This document shows, one piece after another, positions 53,176 through 63,168 of a stretch of DNA of 64,000 bases. The notes beneath the pieces are model-generated. The model searched no databases. It saw only the letters and a program-made list of their open reading frames with translations, and was not told the DNA's origin. The position numbers were made by a program, and so were the translations under genes. The DNA comes from Dipteris shenzhenensis (taxonomy: Eukaryota; Polypodiophyta; Polypodiopsida; Gleicheniales): assembly GCA_047967505.1 (NCBI GenBank), contig CM106540.1. One strand, written 5' to 3'. The stretch's first letter is position 1; each line of letters opens with the position of its first letter.

Positions 53176-53240
53176 AGACCCATCGGTCTTCTAAAGACTT
53201 TAATAAACTTTCTTTCTTTCTTTCTTTCTTTCTTTCTCAG
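53176..53240 (+). promoter_or_regulatory. LINE 3' stem-loop and (TTTC)n tail (L2)
   Basis: AGACC-CATC-GGTCT (53176-53189) can pair, followed about 14 bases later by TTTC repeats. The same arrangement is seen at two other LINE 3' ends in this window. Confidence 0.55.
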
Positions 53241-53785
53241 ATATCATGGAAGTCAAAAGTCAAAAGCAAAAGCTAGAAAATATCGTGGAAAGAATCCCAC
53301 AAATAGAGTGGGAAGCGGAAGATGTAAAAAACCTCTTACAGGAAGGGACACAAGCCAAAGTATGCTTCCAAGACAAGATGAAAAGCAGCAAGATTCTCAA
53401 GCAAACCACTAAAATATGGATAGCGGAGGAGCTCACTCCAACTCAGCTCAAAATGAAGGCCACTGAATTGACTAAATTGAAGGATGCTCGTAAGGAAGGA
53501 AAATGGGATGTTTACAGAGATGGAAAAGCACTAATCATAGAATCCAAACCTAAAGACTCTCAGTCTTAACCTGATGTAATGCAGGCCGATTGTCTTTTGT
53601 AGTAGACAGTAGCTAGCCTATAATAACTTTGTGAGTGCTATACACATTCCCAAGAGACTCTCAGTGTATAACTAATGTTTGATGTTTATCCTTTTAGTGT
53701 GTGTTTTGTCCTAGAGGCCCGTGAGGCCTCCCAAGGACATTAATATATCTTTCTTACTCTCTTTCTCATAGGCCCTTTGTTACTG
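53241..53785 (+). mobile_element. LINE ORF1 C-terminal fragment with 3' end (second type)
   Basis: The frame 53246-53569 reads EVKSQKQKLENIVERIPQIE, KIWIAEELTPTQLKMKATEL and DARKEGKWDVYRDGKALIIE, the C-terminal region of an L1-like ORF1p, then a stop. About 140 bp of 3' sequence follow. It ends with the stem GAGGCC-CGTGA-GGCCTC (53714-53730) and an ATTAATATATCTTTCTTAC tail. Confidence 0.7.
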
Positions 53786-53794
53786 CACTTTGTC

Positions 53795-54415
53795 TCTACC
53801 GAGGTCACTACCACTGCCTCTTCAGAGACAGCTCCGGGCTCCTTTCCAGATTCCTCACCTACCCAGATCAGAGATGCCTCGCGGCCTTCATTCACGAGGG
53901 GGTCTGACACAGAGAGTACTTACTCAGGCGACGGGGCTTGGCCACATCATTAGACACCTCTCAGAGCAAGATCACAGAGTTCTAGCACGACACATGAGAC
54001 ATTGAGGGGACACACAAATCACTCTGGGGGACCTCCCGTCATTGTTTAGACCCGAGATACGTCCCACGGGAGTCACGGTGGCTCTAGTCTTGCGTTGAGC
54101 CTCGTCCAGGAGACCGAGACGCACGGCACCCCTTGCAGGCGCCAACGTCCCATCACCGGCTATGCACCAGCCAAGGCGACATGACATACGGAGGATTCCG
54201 CTCCGCTCCAGTCCTTTTCTTTTCATTGTTACATCCAGATGTATTTGATTATGTATGATCAGACTTAGGATTCAGCACGGGTGATGATGCTCGTTTCAGT
54301 AGCTCCACCCTTACTGTGATTTATATCAGGTTTTCTTTCAGTCTCATAGACCCATTGGTCTTCCGAAGACTCTTATAAAATTTCTTTATTTCGTTCTTTC
54401 TCATAGGGCCCAGAA
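53795..54415 (+). mobile_element. LINE L3: 3'-end copy
   Basis: Matches the 3' region of LINE L1 (46690-47031) and L2, for example GAGGTCACTACCACTG and ATCAGAGATGCCTCGCGGCC. It ends AGACC-CATT-GGTCT (54348-54361) and TTTCTTTATTTCGTTCTTTC. A 5'-truncated copy of about 620 bp. Confidence 0.82.
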
Positions 54416-54693
54416 CCAACAAGCTGGACACCCCCACCCCCCCGAAAGGGACTTTATTCAATGGCAAAATTCTGAGTACATAAACCTACTGCAAGCAGCT
54501 GCATTCATCCATCATCTTGTGGGAGCAAAAGGTTGCCTAATTTTGGCAATTCCCCTGCTGTCCTTAATCCTAGATTCTATTACATTCTAAAAGTGCCACA
54601 TGTTGGCAGCTATGGGCTGTCAAGCTTGTGGTCATATACTCCAAGGTAGATCCCCTCCTAGAAAGCAGCCTTCGCTCCTTCAAAAAAGGCAAT
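54416..54693 (-). other. 3' flank of the minus-strand LINE ORF1 copy
   Basis: In sense it runs from the ORF1 stop to ...TTGCCATTGAATAAAGTCCC near 54445. AATAAA is a canonical polyadenylation signal. This sequence is not found downstream of ORF1 in LINE L1. Confidence 0.5.
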
Positions 54694-56009
54694 TTAGTAT
54701 GCTCTTGTATCTACAACAATTAATTGTAGCACATAAACCTGTAGAGGTGTAAGGTCCTCATCCATAGAGATCGCTGGCTGATCTCGAAGGACTGACCTGC
54801 GTCGTAGAGCTGAAAGTCGTGCCTGAGTGTCATGAAATCGTATGATCAGGGGTTGCTCTCGGTTGGGATCTCTCCCCACCCGCCATGCCCTCTCTATCCT
54901 GTGCTTAGCCACACCCGGGGTAGCGATCACGAACGCAGTCGCATCTACCATCGGTGTAGCCTCAGTGCGTGGGATCCCGCGTACTCTGATGTTGAGAGCC
55001 TTACTGGCTCTCTGCTGCTGCTCCATGAGGGTAGCCGAAACGGTGACCCTTGCGGGTTCCTGTTTGGCCACGTCAACCCATCTGGAAGTCTCCTCAATAG
55101 CAAATTGCATGCTCGCAATCTGTGCCTCGACCACCAAGGTACTCCCTGGGGCAGTGTGTATGGTTGTGACCTCTTGTCGGAGCTGCATGACATCCTGTCT
55201 GAGTCCCTGAATAAGACCCGCCTGCTCCCGAATGGCCCTAGCCTGCTCCTGTATGATGCGGCTCTGCTCCTGGTTGAAGCGGACCTGCTCCCGTGCGAAG
55301 TGAGCCAGCTCCATCTCACGCTCACGAAAACTATGTATCTCCGTGAGTAGGGTCTCACGGGCCTCTGGTGTGTCAGTCCACCCATGTCCATGCTGAAACT
55401 GTAGTGACTGTGGCATGAAAGAGTGGGACTGAGTCCGAAAACTGGACGGTGGCTGAGTGAGGAACGGAGATGACAGTGGAATGGATGAGGCAGTCCCAAC
55501 GGGGTGTGGGAGGGTGGGCTGATAGAGAGGGAGAGGGGAGAGTGAAGCGTAATGTGGCACAGTGTATGACACCTCCGAAGTAGGGGTCATAAGCTGTGCA
55601 AGAGCTGTAACAGGAGAAGAGGGAAAGAGAACAACAACCGGTGCCATGGGCATGAGTATGTCACTGATCGTAGATGTAGATGGAGCTGAGACTGGAACTA
55701 GAGGTGGGCCTGAAGCGGGGGCTGAAGTCGAAGTAGAGATAGAGATAGAGATAGAGATAGAGATAGAGGGAGCTGAGGTTGGAGCTGAAAACGAAACTAA
55801 CACTGTAGCAGGAGTTGAGGTTGAGGTTGAGGTTGGGTTGAGGTTGGGGTAGAGAGAGGCTGAAGAAGCTGACGCGGGTCCTACCTTTGCCTTGCTGTTT
55901 ACCCCGAGTCCACTTCGGTTGTAACGTGTGTTCACATCCTCCAAATTCAGTTGTGTCGTTTGCTTTTTTTGTTGTTGTTATTTTCGTCTTTCTTGGCTTT
56001 GTCTCCCAT
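54694..56009 (-). pseudogene. LINE ORF1 protein, ORF1-only copy (L5)
   Basis: ORF1p homologue of L1. Natural ATG at 56009 (MGDKAKKDENNNNKK). The frame shifts at the A7 run near 55970, after which 416 codons stay open to 54694 (QLNLEDVNTRYNRSGLGV onward). The Ser/Pro-rich N-half includes a SISISISI tract from (AGAGAT)n. The coiled coil (QVRFNQEQSRIIQEQARAIR, EQAGLIQGLRQDVMQLRQEV) follows, then RNA-binding segments KALNIRVRGIPR, AWRVGRDPNREQPLIIRF and AISMDEDLTPLQ. The L1 copy continues into endonuclease, but here the sequence diverges right after LTPLQ and stops. Confidence 0.82.
55736..55771. repeat. (AGAGAT)n microsatellite within ORF1
   Basis: Six-base units keep the ORF1 frame open and encode alternating Ser-Ile on the minus strand. 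Confidence 0.9.
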
Positions 56010-56640
56010 TCTCTTGGGGTGTGGGTGCAGATCTTAGTGTTAATGTTCAGCTGGGAGCGGAAGCACCGGTTCCCCCCCCCATAATGGGAGGCACGTCCAG
56101 TGCAAGGTGGTGGAGAGGTAGTGCGGAAGCCTGAAGTGGAGAGGCAGGCAAGAGGTGGAGAAGGAGGAGAGGCTAAGATGGCGAGGATTTTTTTTTTTTT
56201 TTAAAGGTGGTTGTGGTTTCCTTTTTTTTTTTTCACAGAAAAACAAAAAAAGTGGTGAGGGGAGCAGAGAAGGAGGGGGGGGGGGGGGGGTGAGCGGAAA
56301 AGGAGGGAGGGAGGTGGCTGAGTGAGGGGGTAGCGAGGAGCGAGGGGTGGCTGAGGGGAGCGAGGGGCTGAGCGGGGGGTAGCAAGGAGCGAGGGGTGGT
56401 TGAGGGGAGTGAGGGGTGGTTGAGGGGAGCGAGGAGTGAGGAGCGAGGGGCTGAGCGGGAGCGAGGGGCGAGATAGGTAGGCTGAGCGAAGGGAGGCTGA
56501 GCGAAGCGGAGCGGAGGAGCGGGAGGTAGAGGCGGGGGGGGGAGAGGCGGGAGGTAGAGGCGGGGGGGGAGAGGCGGGAGGGGAGAGAGGAAGGGGAGAG
56601 AGCTAAGGTAGGCAGGAAGAGGCTGAGGGGAGGAGAAAGG
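56010..56640 (-). promoter_or_regulatory. Homopurine leader of LINE L5
   Basis: The plus strand is G/A-rich with a G-run near 56275-56290 and GAGCGAGGGG-type repeats to 56640. In sense it is C-rich like the leader of LINE L1. Likely the internal promoter/5' untranslated region of this LINE family. Many G-runs could form G-quadruplexes. Confidence 0.5.
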
Positions 56641-56755
56641 CTGAGAGGGCCTTGCTTGTGGGTGTGCCTGCCCAGTGGAGGCTAGGGTAGATGAGAGAGG
56701 GCCTATGTTGTGGGTGTGCCTGCCCCCTGTGCCGACAGTGTAGGATAGGCCACTG
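56641..56755. other. LTR-like segment, left part
   Basis: Contains two copies of TGTGGGTGTGCCTGCCC. It ends CACTG at 56751-56755, the target-site duplication of solo LTR B5, and continues at 57814. Confidence 0.4.
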
Positions 56756-57808
56756 TGTTAGAAATCGACCAACAGAGGGTATGCACAGCGAAAGACTAGG
56801 AGCTCACACAGTGTGTGTGGGGATTGGAATCACAAACTTCTTTACTTAGTGTGCATCACAAAGATGTGCAGATAAGGAAATAGATGTGGACATAGCCAGA
56901 TATAGAACCCACCAAAACAATATATTTCCGTCCAAAACTATGGACACAACAAAAGAGAGAGATTCAGAGTCCCACCGATGATGTGGTCCTATGATCTTAC
57001 CAAAGGTCCTTCTCTATCTACTAGTATCTTCTAGAACCCTGAGTCCGCGTGCTCCACCTTGAGCGTAGTAGACTCTTTGTCCAGAATGATCCTCTCCACC
57101 TTGCTGCCTATAGATCAGCCTAGGTGGGCAACCCTTCCAGCTCAGTCTGAAGCTCCTCCAAGTCTCTTGGTCCTCCAAGGTATAGGCTCCAAGATGGGTG
57201 GAAGTCTACTCCTGCTGCTTGTGTGAAGGCTGCTCCAGAAGATGTTTTGTGAGGGCTGAGTGGCCCTCTTTTATAGGCCCAAAGGCCTGCTACAAAAACT
57301 GACTCAGTCAGCCTCGTTCCGGCCGACCAGTCTGCTGCTGGTCCAGCCCTTTAAAGGCTCTCAAACCGGGGCCTTAGGCCCATACTTCTAGGGCTTTAGC
57401 CCTCCTTTCAAGGCAGGGTCCCAGCCCCCTTGGTCTGCCCTATATAAGGCCTGGTTGGCTGCCTCCAACCAGCCCAATCAGCCTCTCTCTTGGCTGACCC
57501 TCTCTTCTGGTCAGTCCCGCCTCTGCTGCGCCTCTTTCCGGCACCCTGTTCTGCCCACACATGTGCGCTTTTGCTGCTACAGCACCCCGCCATGTGTCGC
57601 CTCTTCTCTTGGGTCCTTGCTGCTGTTCTCTGCTCCGCCTTATGCTCCTGCAGATCAGCCAGGCACCCTCCTCGCTTCTTTTGATGTGAGGTGCTGCCCA
57701 TTTGGCAGCCCCCTCTCTTTCTTTTCTCTTGGGCACATGCCCTAGGTCTCCCACCCCCACCGCCTCCTCATATGGGGGCTTACAGATGGGGAGGTGACCT
57801 TTCCAACA
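56756..57808 (-). mobile_element. Solo LTR B5
   Basis: 1053 bp, TGTTAGAAATCGACCAACAG...CCTTTCCAACA, flanked by perfect CACTG duplications (56751-56755 and 57809-57813). No primer-binding site or internal region. It has CTTTTATAGG on plus (TATAAAAG in sense) near 57268 and one GCCGAC near 57322. Confidence 0.94.
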
Positions 57809-57813
57809 CACTG

Positions 57814-58261
57814 TGGCAGGTCCTCTTGAGGCACCTTGGTCATGCCTGTGTAGGGGGCTTGTGTGTGGACAGACTTGTTGATGGGCCACCTAGGCTGCCC
57901 GGTCGGCCTGCTTGAGGGAGGATATGAGCCCTTATAGGGATGTGTGCTGAACCCCACATAGGGAAGATCAAGGTGGCCCATATAGGGCAGGGGGACGGAC
58001 ACTAGTGGCTCCTAGTTGGCCTTGTAGGCAGGTGGGTACAGCCCCTTGTGAGGCCATGGGAAGTCCTTAATAGGCAGGGCCTAGAGGTGGGTTGGCCTAC
58101 CCTCCATGCTGGTCGGTTGTATAAGGGAGGGGGTCGGCCATGTGCCCCCTTGTTGGTGGGTTGTTTGGGGCAAGGGCTGACCCTATATATAGGGCCCCCT
58201 CCCCTCATTTGCTTCAGTCAATTGGACCACTTCTTCCAGCCCCGTTTGTGCTCACATCTTA
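57814..58261. other. LTR-like segment, right part
   Basis: GC-rich, with GTCGGC/GTCGGT motifs near 57902, 58111 and 58131 and CCTATATATAGGG near 58181, the composition of the U3 regions of families A and B. Its ends cannot be defined, so this is only a tentative LTR fragment. Confidence 0.4.
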
Positions 58262-58391
58262 TGGGCAGGCCCTATTAGACCTCGGAAGGATGCATGATCT
58301 CATTATCTATAATGGTCTTGACAGTTGACCTGCCTCGGCTGGTTTCACGTGCTTTCTATATGGGGGAGCCTCCAGTGTTGTTGATTACATC

Positions 58392-58727
58392 ATGGCATCC
58401 CCTGGCTTCACATCTCGCATCACTGACTTCACCGTAGCACCTCTCCCTCCAAGGGCTGATCATACCTATCTTTTCTTTAGCATTTCTGCTCCCCGTCGCA
58501 TAGCACTTCCCATCCTGCTGAGGTCTTACTCCACCTACCATGATCTACGCTTTCACAGCGATCACTCACCTACATACTCTGGCCGTCTGTACATACTTCT
58601 CGCCTATATTGACTTCATACCCCATTTAAAGGATCATGCTGCCCTAGTCACCCGCTCACTACACAAGGCTGCCCCTCACGCTTTCCCCCACCACCCGCCC
58701 ACCACCCCCTGGGACCGTACCCTGTAA
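58392..58727 (+). pseudogene. LINE endonuclease C-terminus (L4)
   Basis: ITDFTVAPLPPRADHTYLFF carries the D-H motif. HDLRFHSDHSPTYSGRLYIL and TRSLHKAAPHAFPHH continue as in L1 and L2. A deletion near 58690 causes a frameshift and early stop. Confidence 0.8.
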
Positions 58728-58729
58728 TA

Positions 58730-59880
58730 GCCGGTACGATGATGAGTGTAAGGCTTTACGCCGTCAGCATAGATTCAAAACCACAAACAGTCTTCTGAGC
58801 GAACCAAAGACGCTACACGAGTACCGCCGACTAGTATGTAGAGAAACTAGACTTTGTTCGCTAGAATGAAAAGGAGCTACTGAACATTTTGTTCAGTAAC
58901 AACTCTAAGAACTTTTCGCGCAGATTTCTAGAGGGACGGTCCCCCTCACCACTCACTGACACTCATGTATGGTTTGATTATGCACGCACACTCTATGATA
59001 TCCCAAATCAGCCAGTCCCTAACCTCTCACATATGCCACGCCCCACATCCTGCACCATCTTGACTAGGGAGGGGGGGGGTAAAGGATGCCGTAATGAAAC
59101 TTCATAATGGCCGAGCAAACGATCATAAGGGACTATGCACTGAGTTCATTGCATATGGAATTAACCTCCTAGCCCCAATCTTAGCAAAGCTCTTTAATGA
59201 AGGGGGTTTCCACGCACCTGGACCATTAACACTATCTCACCCATCCACAAGGCAGGGGATCCCATGAGCCCGAAGAACTACAAGACCATTATGATTGGAC
59301 ATGTCATGTCCAAAATTTATGCATCAACACTTGATTCCGAGGTCAGCAAATTTGCAAAGTGTCGAGGACATAGAGCAGCAAGACATGCTGGATTCCGGCG
59401 TGATCATGGGACCATGGACCACATTCTCACGCTCAAATGTATCATCGAGGAGGCGAGGGCACAGAAGCAGAGGGTTTAGTATCGCTTTGTGGATTTCCAA
59501 AAGGCATTCGACACAGTCCCGAGAGCCCGCCTCATACAGCACCTACATGATCTGGGTTACGACCAGGAGATCATTTCGACTGTCATGGCACTTTACGAGA
59601 GAGTTTCAAGCAGAGTCTGGGTAGCATCTTGGTGGACAGATGAGATCATGAGCACTATCAGGGTCAAACAAGGGTGTCCATTATCACCTACCTTGTTTGG
59701 CCTCTACATTGACGAGCTTGAAACAGTGATGCAAACACAAGGGGGTAGGTTTCTCTCTTGCAGGCACGCTGATCCAGATATTGCTTTACGCAGATGACAT
59801 GGCTCTCTTGTCTTCCTTAGCAGAGGAGCTCTAGAGACACCTTGACGCACTACAGTCCTTTTGTGAGTCTCATGATTTGA
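58730..59880 (+). pseudogene. LINE reverse transcriptase (L4)
   Basis: Pieces in three frames: GRSPSPLTDTHVWFDYARTL, then MIGHVMSKIYASTLDSEVSK and GTMDHI-type motifs, FVDFQKAFDTVPRARLIQHL (motif A), VKQGCPLSPTLFGLYIDELE (motif B) and YADD at 59787-59798 (motif C). A deletion near 59200 and stops at 59479 and 59818 inactivate it. Confidence 0.87.
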
Positions 59881-60337
59881 TCTGGCTGAAAGAACTCCGT
59901 GATAGAGCTCTGAGAGGTATCAGTCGCAGGAGAAATCTGCTCCTGTCTTCGTGCTCACACCACAGGATGCAGAGGCTGACCACAGACAACGGCACGCCAT
60001 AGATTTTTATGCATAATCACCTCCAGTCTGATTCCATCACCTTTAATTTGATGCACCATCTGCAGTATGGTCTTTCTCTGCCATCTTCCGCATGGCCATG
60101 GATCTTCAGTATCCATCAATCACATTCAGTGACAGGATGTCAGAAGCTAGTACAAGGGGTGTACTTCACACCAGTGGAGTTACGAGTCGATTGACTATCT
60201 TACCGGGTCACCCTCAACATGGTATTAAACTACCAACATGCCATACGAGACTCACAACGCTTTGCACATCCACAACGGCTCTGCATACCCGATCATTCTT
60301 ACCTAACACCATCAATGGCCTTGGGTGAGCCTTGGTG
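59881..60337. other. Unassigned sequence between LINE L4 and copia H
   Basis: No clear domain. The first ~120 bp may be scrambled LINE sequence (LKELRDRALRGISRRRNLLL). No tail or stem-loop seen. Confidence 0.4.
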
Positions 60338-61085
60338 TGTTAGGCTATGATGCTTAGTTAATGAGGACAGATCTAGATAGCATAGTCTAATGAGTTGGCG
60401 ATCTCAAAACCCAGTCCTTGAGTATCTAGTTTCGAGAGCCTTTCAAGAGCTAAAAGATGGTCTCAATTAGTTTAATTATGAGTTGTCTAGAGTTAGATAC
60501 AAGTTGCCTAGGTTCTAGGGTTAGTTGGGTACTAGGCCTCTAGATTAATTAAATCTTGGTGAATGGGTAGAGTGGTAAAATAATAATAACAATAATAACC
60601 ATATTCATTAAGTTATCGAAGTATTAAATTATTAAAAGTTGTTGCTTTTCAAAAGAGCTGGTTTATCTTTTTTGCTTTTAGCTTTTTTAGTTTTGGAAAA
60701 GCTACTCTATTTCTAGCCATAGCTCTCCTTTAAAATGTTGGCTTAGCTTGTCCCCTCAGATTCATTCAATGAATAGGCCATCTCATCTTTCTCTTGCTTC
60801 GCAACACCTTTCACCTTGCCGCCATAGCTGTAGACCATCTTCTCCCGGTCGTATTGATGCCCTCTGAGCCTTGGTATGTGCCATGAAGCTTTAGTTATTG
60901 GCACTTAGGTCACCTAGTACGTTTAGTGTCTTATGACACCCAGTACTAGTGGTACCACTAGAACACTAGATCCTAGGATTCTCTTTTATAGTACTTGGTA
61001 CTTTCATTTTCATTATTCTAGTTGATGTAATGGCTTCCACTTCTTGCTCCACTCTTGTGCATCCTTTTGCTTCCGTGAGCCTACA
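60338..61085 (+). repeat. 5' LTR of copia H
   Basis: About 748 bp, TGTTAGGCTATGATGC...GAGCCTACA, ending one base before a primer-binding site. It includes an (AATAATAAC)-type stretch near 60580 and TTTTATAGTACTTGG near 60984. The start is inferred from TG...CA symmetry, since the partner LTR lies outside the window. Confidence 0.75.
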
Positions 61086-61086
61086 G

Positions 61087-61098
61087 TGGTATCAGAGC
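61087..61098 (+). promoter_or_regulatory. Primer-binding site (copia H)
   Basis: TGGTATCAGAGC on the plus strand, one base after the LTR end. tRNA-iMet type. Confidence 0.93.
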
Positions 61099-61189
61099 AC
61101 TTCCTTCCCGGACCTGCTCCCTAATCCTAGCTTCCTGCTTCTAGCTCCAGCTCCCGCATTTCAGCTCCATGGTTAAGCTACAGCTCTTG

Positions 61190-61430
61190 GATGTCCCGCA
61201 CAACTCCGATGCATCAGCTTGTCCGTACGATTCCGTACAATCGTACGGATTTCCGTACGGCGCGTCAGCTCGTTCGTAGTCATACGGATTTTCCGTACTT
61301 GTGTCGTACAATCGTATGGATTTCGTACTGTCCGTGCATTTTCAACATCAGTACATTTTCGCCCCGCTCTGTCTGTACAGTCGTCCGTACACTGTACGGA
61401 TTCCATACGGTTTTGTACTACAAGATTTGT
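61190..61430 (+). promoter_or_regulatory. GTAC cluster in copia H leader
   Basis: About twelve GTAC tetramers in 240 bp, many as CCGTAC or the palindrome CCGTACGG. One (TCCGTACAA) fits the TNCGTACAA consensus described for plant SBP/SPL factors. Comparable to the array in the gypsy C leader. Confidence 0.5.
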
Positions 61431-61882
61431 TTGCAAATTGAAGGTATTCGATGTCCTTCATTTGCAAGCTAACTTCTGCACCAACCATCGTTTGGCTTCG
61501 ATTTTGGGAGCAGACATTGCATTGCAGTAGATCTGCAAATTTTTTGTGACATTTGGGGCTTTTGCATTTGGGCCATGACTTTGCAGGTAGATTGCAGATT
61601 TTCAGACAATTTGGGGATTTTCCTGAATTTGCCCCATTTTTGGCTCAGTTTTGCTATCCAAATTGGGGCTTTTGGGTCTATTGCAAGCAGATTGCATGAT
61701 ACTTTCAGATTTGCACTGAAATTAGCAAGAAATTGTAGGCTATTTGATCACATTTGCAAATTACAGCTTATTTTGGGGCTTTTTCAGATTTGGACAACAA
61801 GTCCTATTTTCTTGCAGCTGCAAGCCTTGAGGCCATCTTTTGGGTCACTTTGTCAGTGCATTTTTGACTTGTTCTATTTGCA
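61431..61882 (+). other. Leader of copia H downstream of the GTAC cluster
   Basis: T-rich sequence with recurring TTTGGGGCTTTT and GCAGATTGCA phrases, ending at the gag ATG. No gene supported. Confidence 0.5.
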
Positions 61883-61976
61883 ATGGCTGGCAACAATCAT
61901 GATTTATTTGGCATTCTTCGTGAAGATGATGAGTTGGAACGCACCAACTATCCGATGTGGTCTTATCTCATGAAAC

Positions 61977-62801
61977 CATAGTTGCACGAAACGGCCGTTT
62001 CGTGGCTGGAAACGGAAACGGCGAAACGGAAACGGCGTTTCGTAAAACCTATTTTTGCCCTAAATCCCAAAAGTCGTGATTTCGCCGCTTGGCTCCATTT
62101 TTCGCCGCCTCCTGCCGATTGCACTCCTCCTGTGCATCCTTGCTGCTCTCTCCACCTTCTCTAAGCTCTCTCCATCCCTCCATCCTTTGCTCTTGGACTC
62201 CCCATCCCGTTTTCCTCGGACCTCCATCCTTCTCTCTCCATCCTCTTCATCCTTTGCTCCATCTTCTCCATCCTGCAAAAGCTGCAGCTTGGCAGCCTGC
62301 TCTCCATCCCTCCATCCTTCTTCTCTCCATCCTCTCTTTAATCTTACCTGTAACCTCTCCATCCTCCTTCACTTCTACCTCTGATCCTCCAGGCTGCTTC
62401 CACCTCTCCATCCTCTTTTACCTCTGAGCTCTCCATCCTCCTTCTACCTCTCCATACTTTCTCACTTGTGACCTCTCCATCCTCCTCAATGCCGAGATAT
62501 GCTTATTGGGTCCATGTCTCCCTCCTAGATAGTTATAAAGGAGGCAATGGCTCCAAGAAGTATGAATGATGCATTGATGCTTGAAGGCTGAAGCTTCAAG
62601 TATAGATAATTGTATTATGTATGATTTGCAAATTGCACTCTATTGATAATTATATTATGTATAAAAAATAAAATTTTATACATAAATTGTATCATATTGC
62701 CGTTTCTTCCGTTTCCGTTTCGGCGGGGCCCGGAAACTCCGTTTCTTCCGTTTCTTCCATTTCTTCCGTTTCTTCCGTTTCTGTTTCGGCTGGTAACTAT
62801 G
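61977..62801. mobile_element. hAT-like non-autonomous element (825 bp)
   Basis: Ends CATAGTTGCACGAAACGG and ...TTTCGGCTGGTAACTATG, inverted for the first seven to eight bases and again over the GAAACGG-rich parts. A perfect 8-bp duplication CATGAAAC lies at 61969-61976 and 62802-62809. An 8-bp duplication is characteristic of hAT transposons. No transposase is encoded. The interior has CTCTCCATCCTCC-type repeats (62150-62480) and clustered TTCTTCCGTTT near the right end. A truncated copy is at 50190-50684. Confidence 0.9.
62150..62490. repeat. CTCCATCCTCC-type degenerate repeat
   Basis: Pyrimidine-rich repeats of about 13-15 bp (CCTCTCCATCCTCCT) inside the hAT-like element, also seen at 50200-50330. 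Open frames here are low complexity. Confidence 0.8.
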
Positions 62802-63168
62802 CATGAAACATATTCTTGTTGCAAGAGATTTTTGCAACATTGTTTCTCGGATTGATCTGAGGCTAGCCAATGCTACAGTGGCTACCCCTCATGCTCATCC
62901 CTCTGCAAAGGGGACTCCTGCTCATGCTTTATCCCCTAGCACCCCTGTTGCTGCTCCTGATCATGCATTTGCTTCACAGCAGACAGGAAAAAGCAAGGCT
63001 CCCAAGCCTATGGGCAAGCCTAAATATGCGCCTAACAGTGGCAATTCCTCCAATGTATCTCAAAATACAGCAAATAAGTCGAAGAAAAGATGCAACTATT
63101 GTCGCAAACCAAGGCATGAAATTTCAGAATGCCGGAAACGCATTGATTCGGAGAAAAAGAAAGCATGA

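Larger units (their letters stand above)
51896..53240 (+). mobile_element. LINE L2: truncated, internally deleted copy with (TTTC)n tail
   Basis: Begins within the endonuclease-RT linker (PLLEDRVALITRSLHEAVLY) and runs through NNSKDFWRRFLEGRSPSPLT and GHVMSKIYASVLDSEVSRFA. It then jumps near 52620 to 3'-terminal sequence, so RT motifs A to C are deleted. It ends AGACCCATCGGTCT, a short spacer and about eight TTTC units (53203-53237). Confidence 0.85.
58262..59880 (+). mobile_element. LINE L4: endonuclease-RT fragment with intact YADD
   Basis: Homologous to L1 from about 38430 through the RT box. It begins inside the endonuclease and runs to just after LLYADDMALLSSLAEEL, then loses similarity. 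Several stops and shifts. It supplies the uninterrupted version of the site that copia E hit in L1. Confidence 0.85.
61883..63168 (+). pseudogene. Copia H gag, split by an hAT-like element
   Basis: ATG at 61883 (MAGNNHDLFGILREDDELER, TNYPMWSYLMK). At 61976 the frame is interrupted for 825 bp and resumes exactly at the second target-site duplication (MKHILVARDFCNIVSRIDLR). The middle of gag is shortened, leading to an Ala/Pro-rich stretch and a zinc knuckle CNYCRKPRHEISEC (the usual Gly before His is Arg). A TGA at 63166 separates gag from protease in the same frame. The reading on both sides is otherwise clean, so the insertion is recent. Confidence 0.88.

Noticed and set aside
62060-62427. 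Ser/Pro/Leu-rich and Arg/Glu-rich frames inside the hAT-like element
   Set aside because: They reflect the CTCCATCCTCC repeats and are present on both strands. No transposase motif.
62615-62870. Asn-Gly-Arg repeat and Lys/Arg-rich frames near 62700
   Set aside because: Produced by TTCTTCCGTTT repeats at the right end of the hAT-like element.
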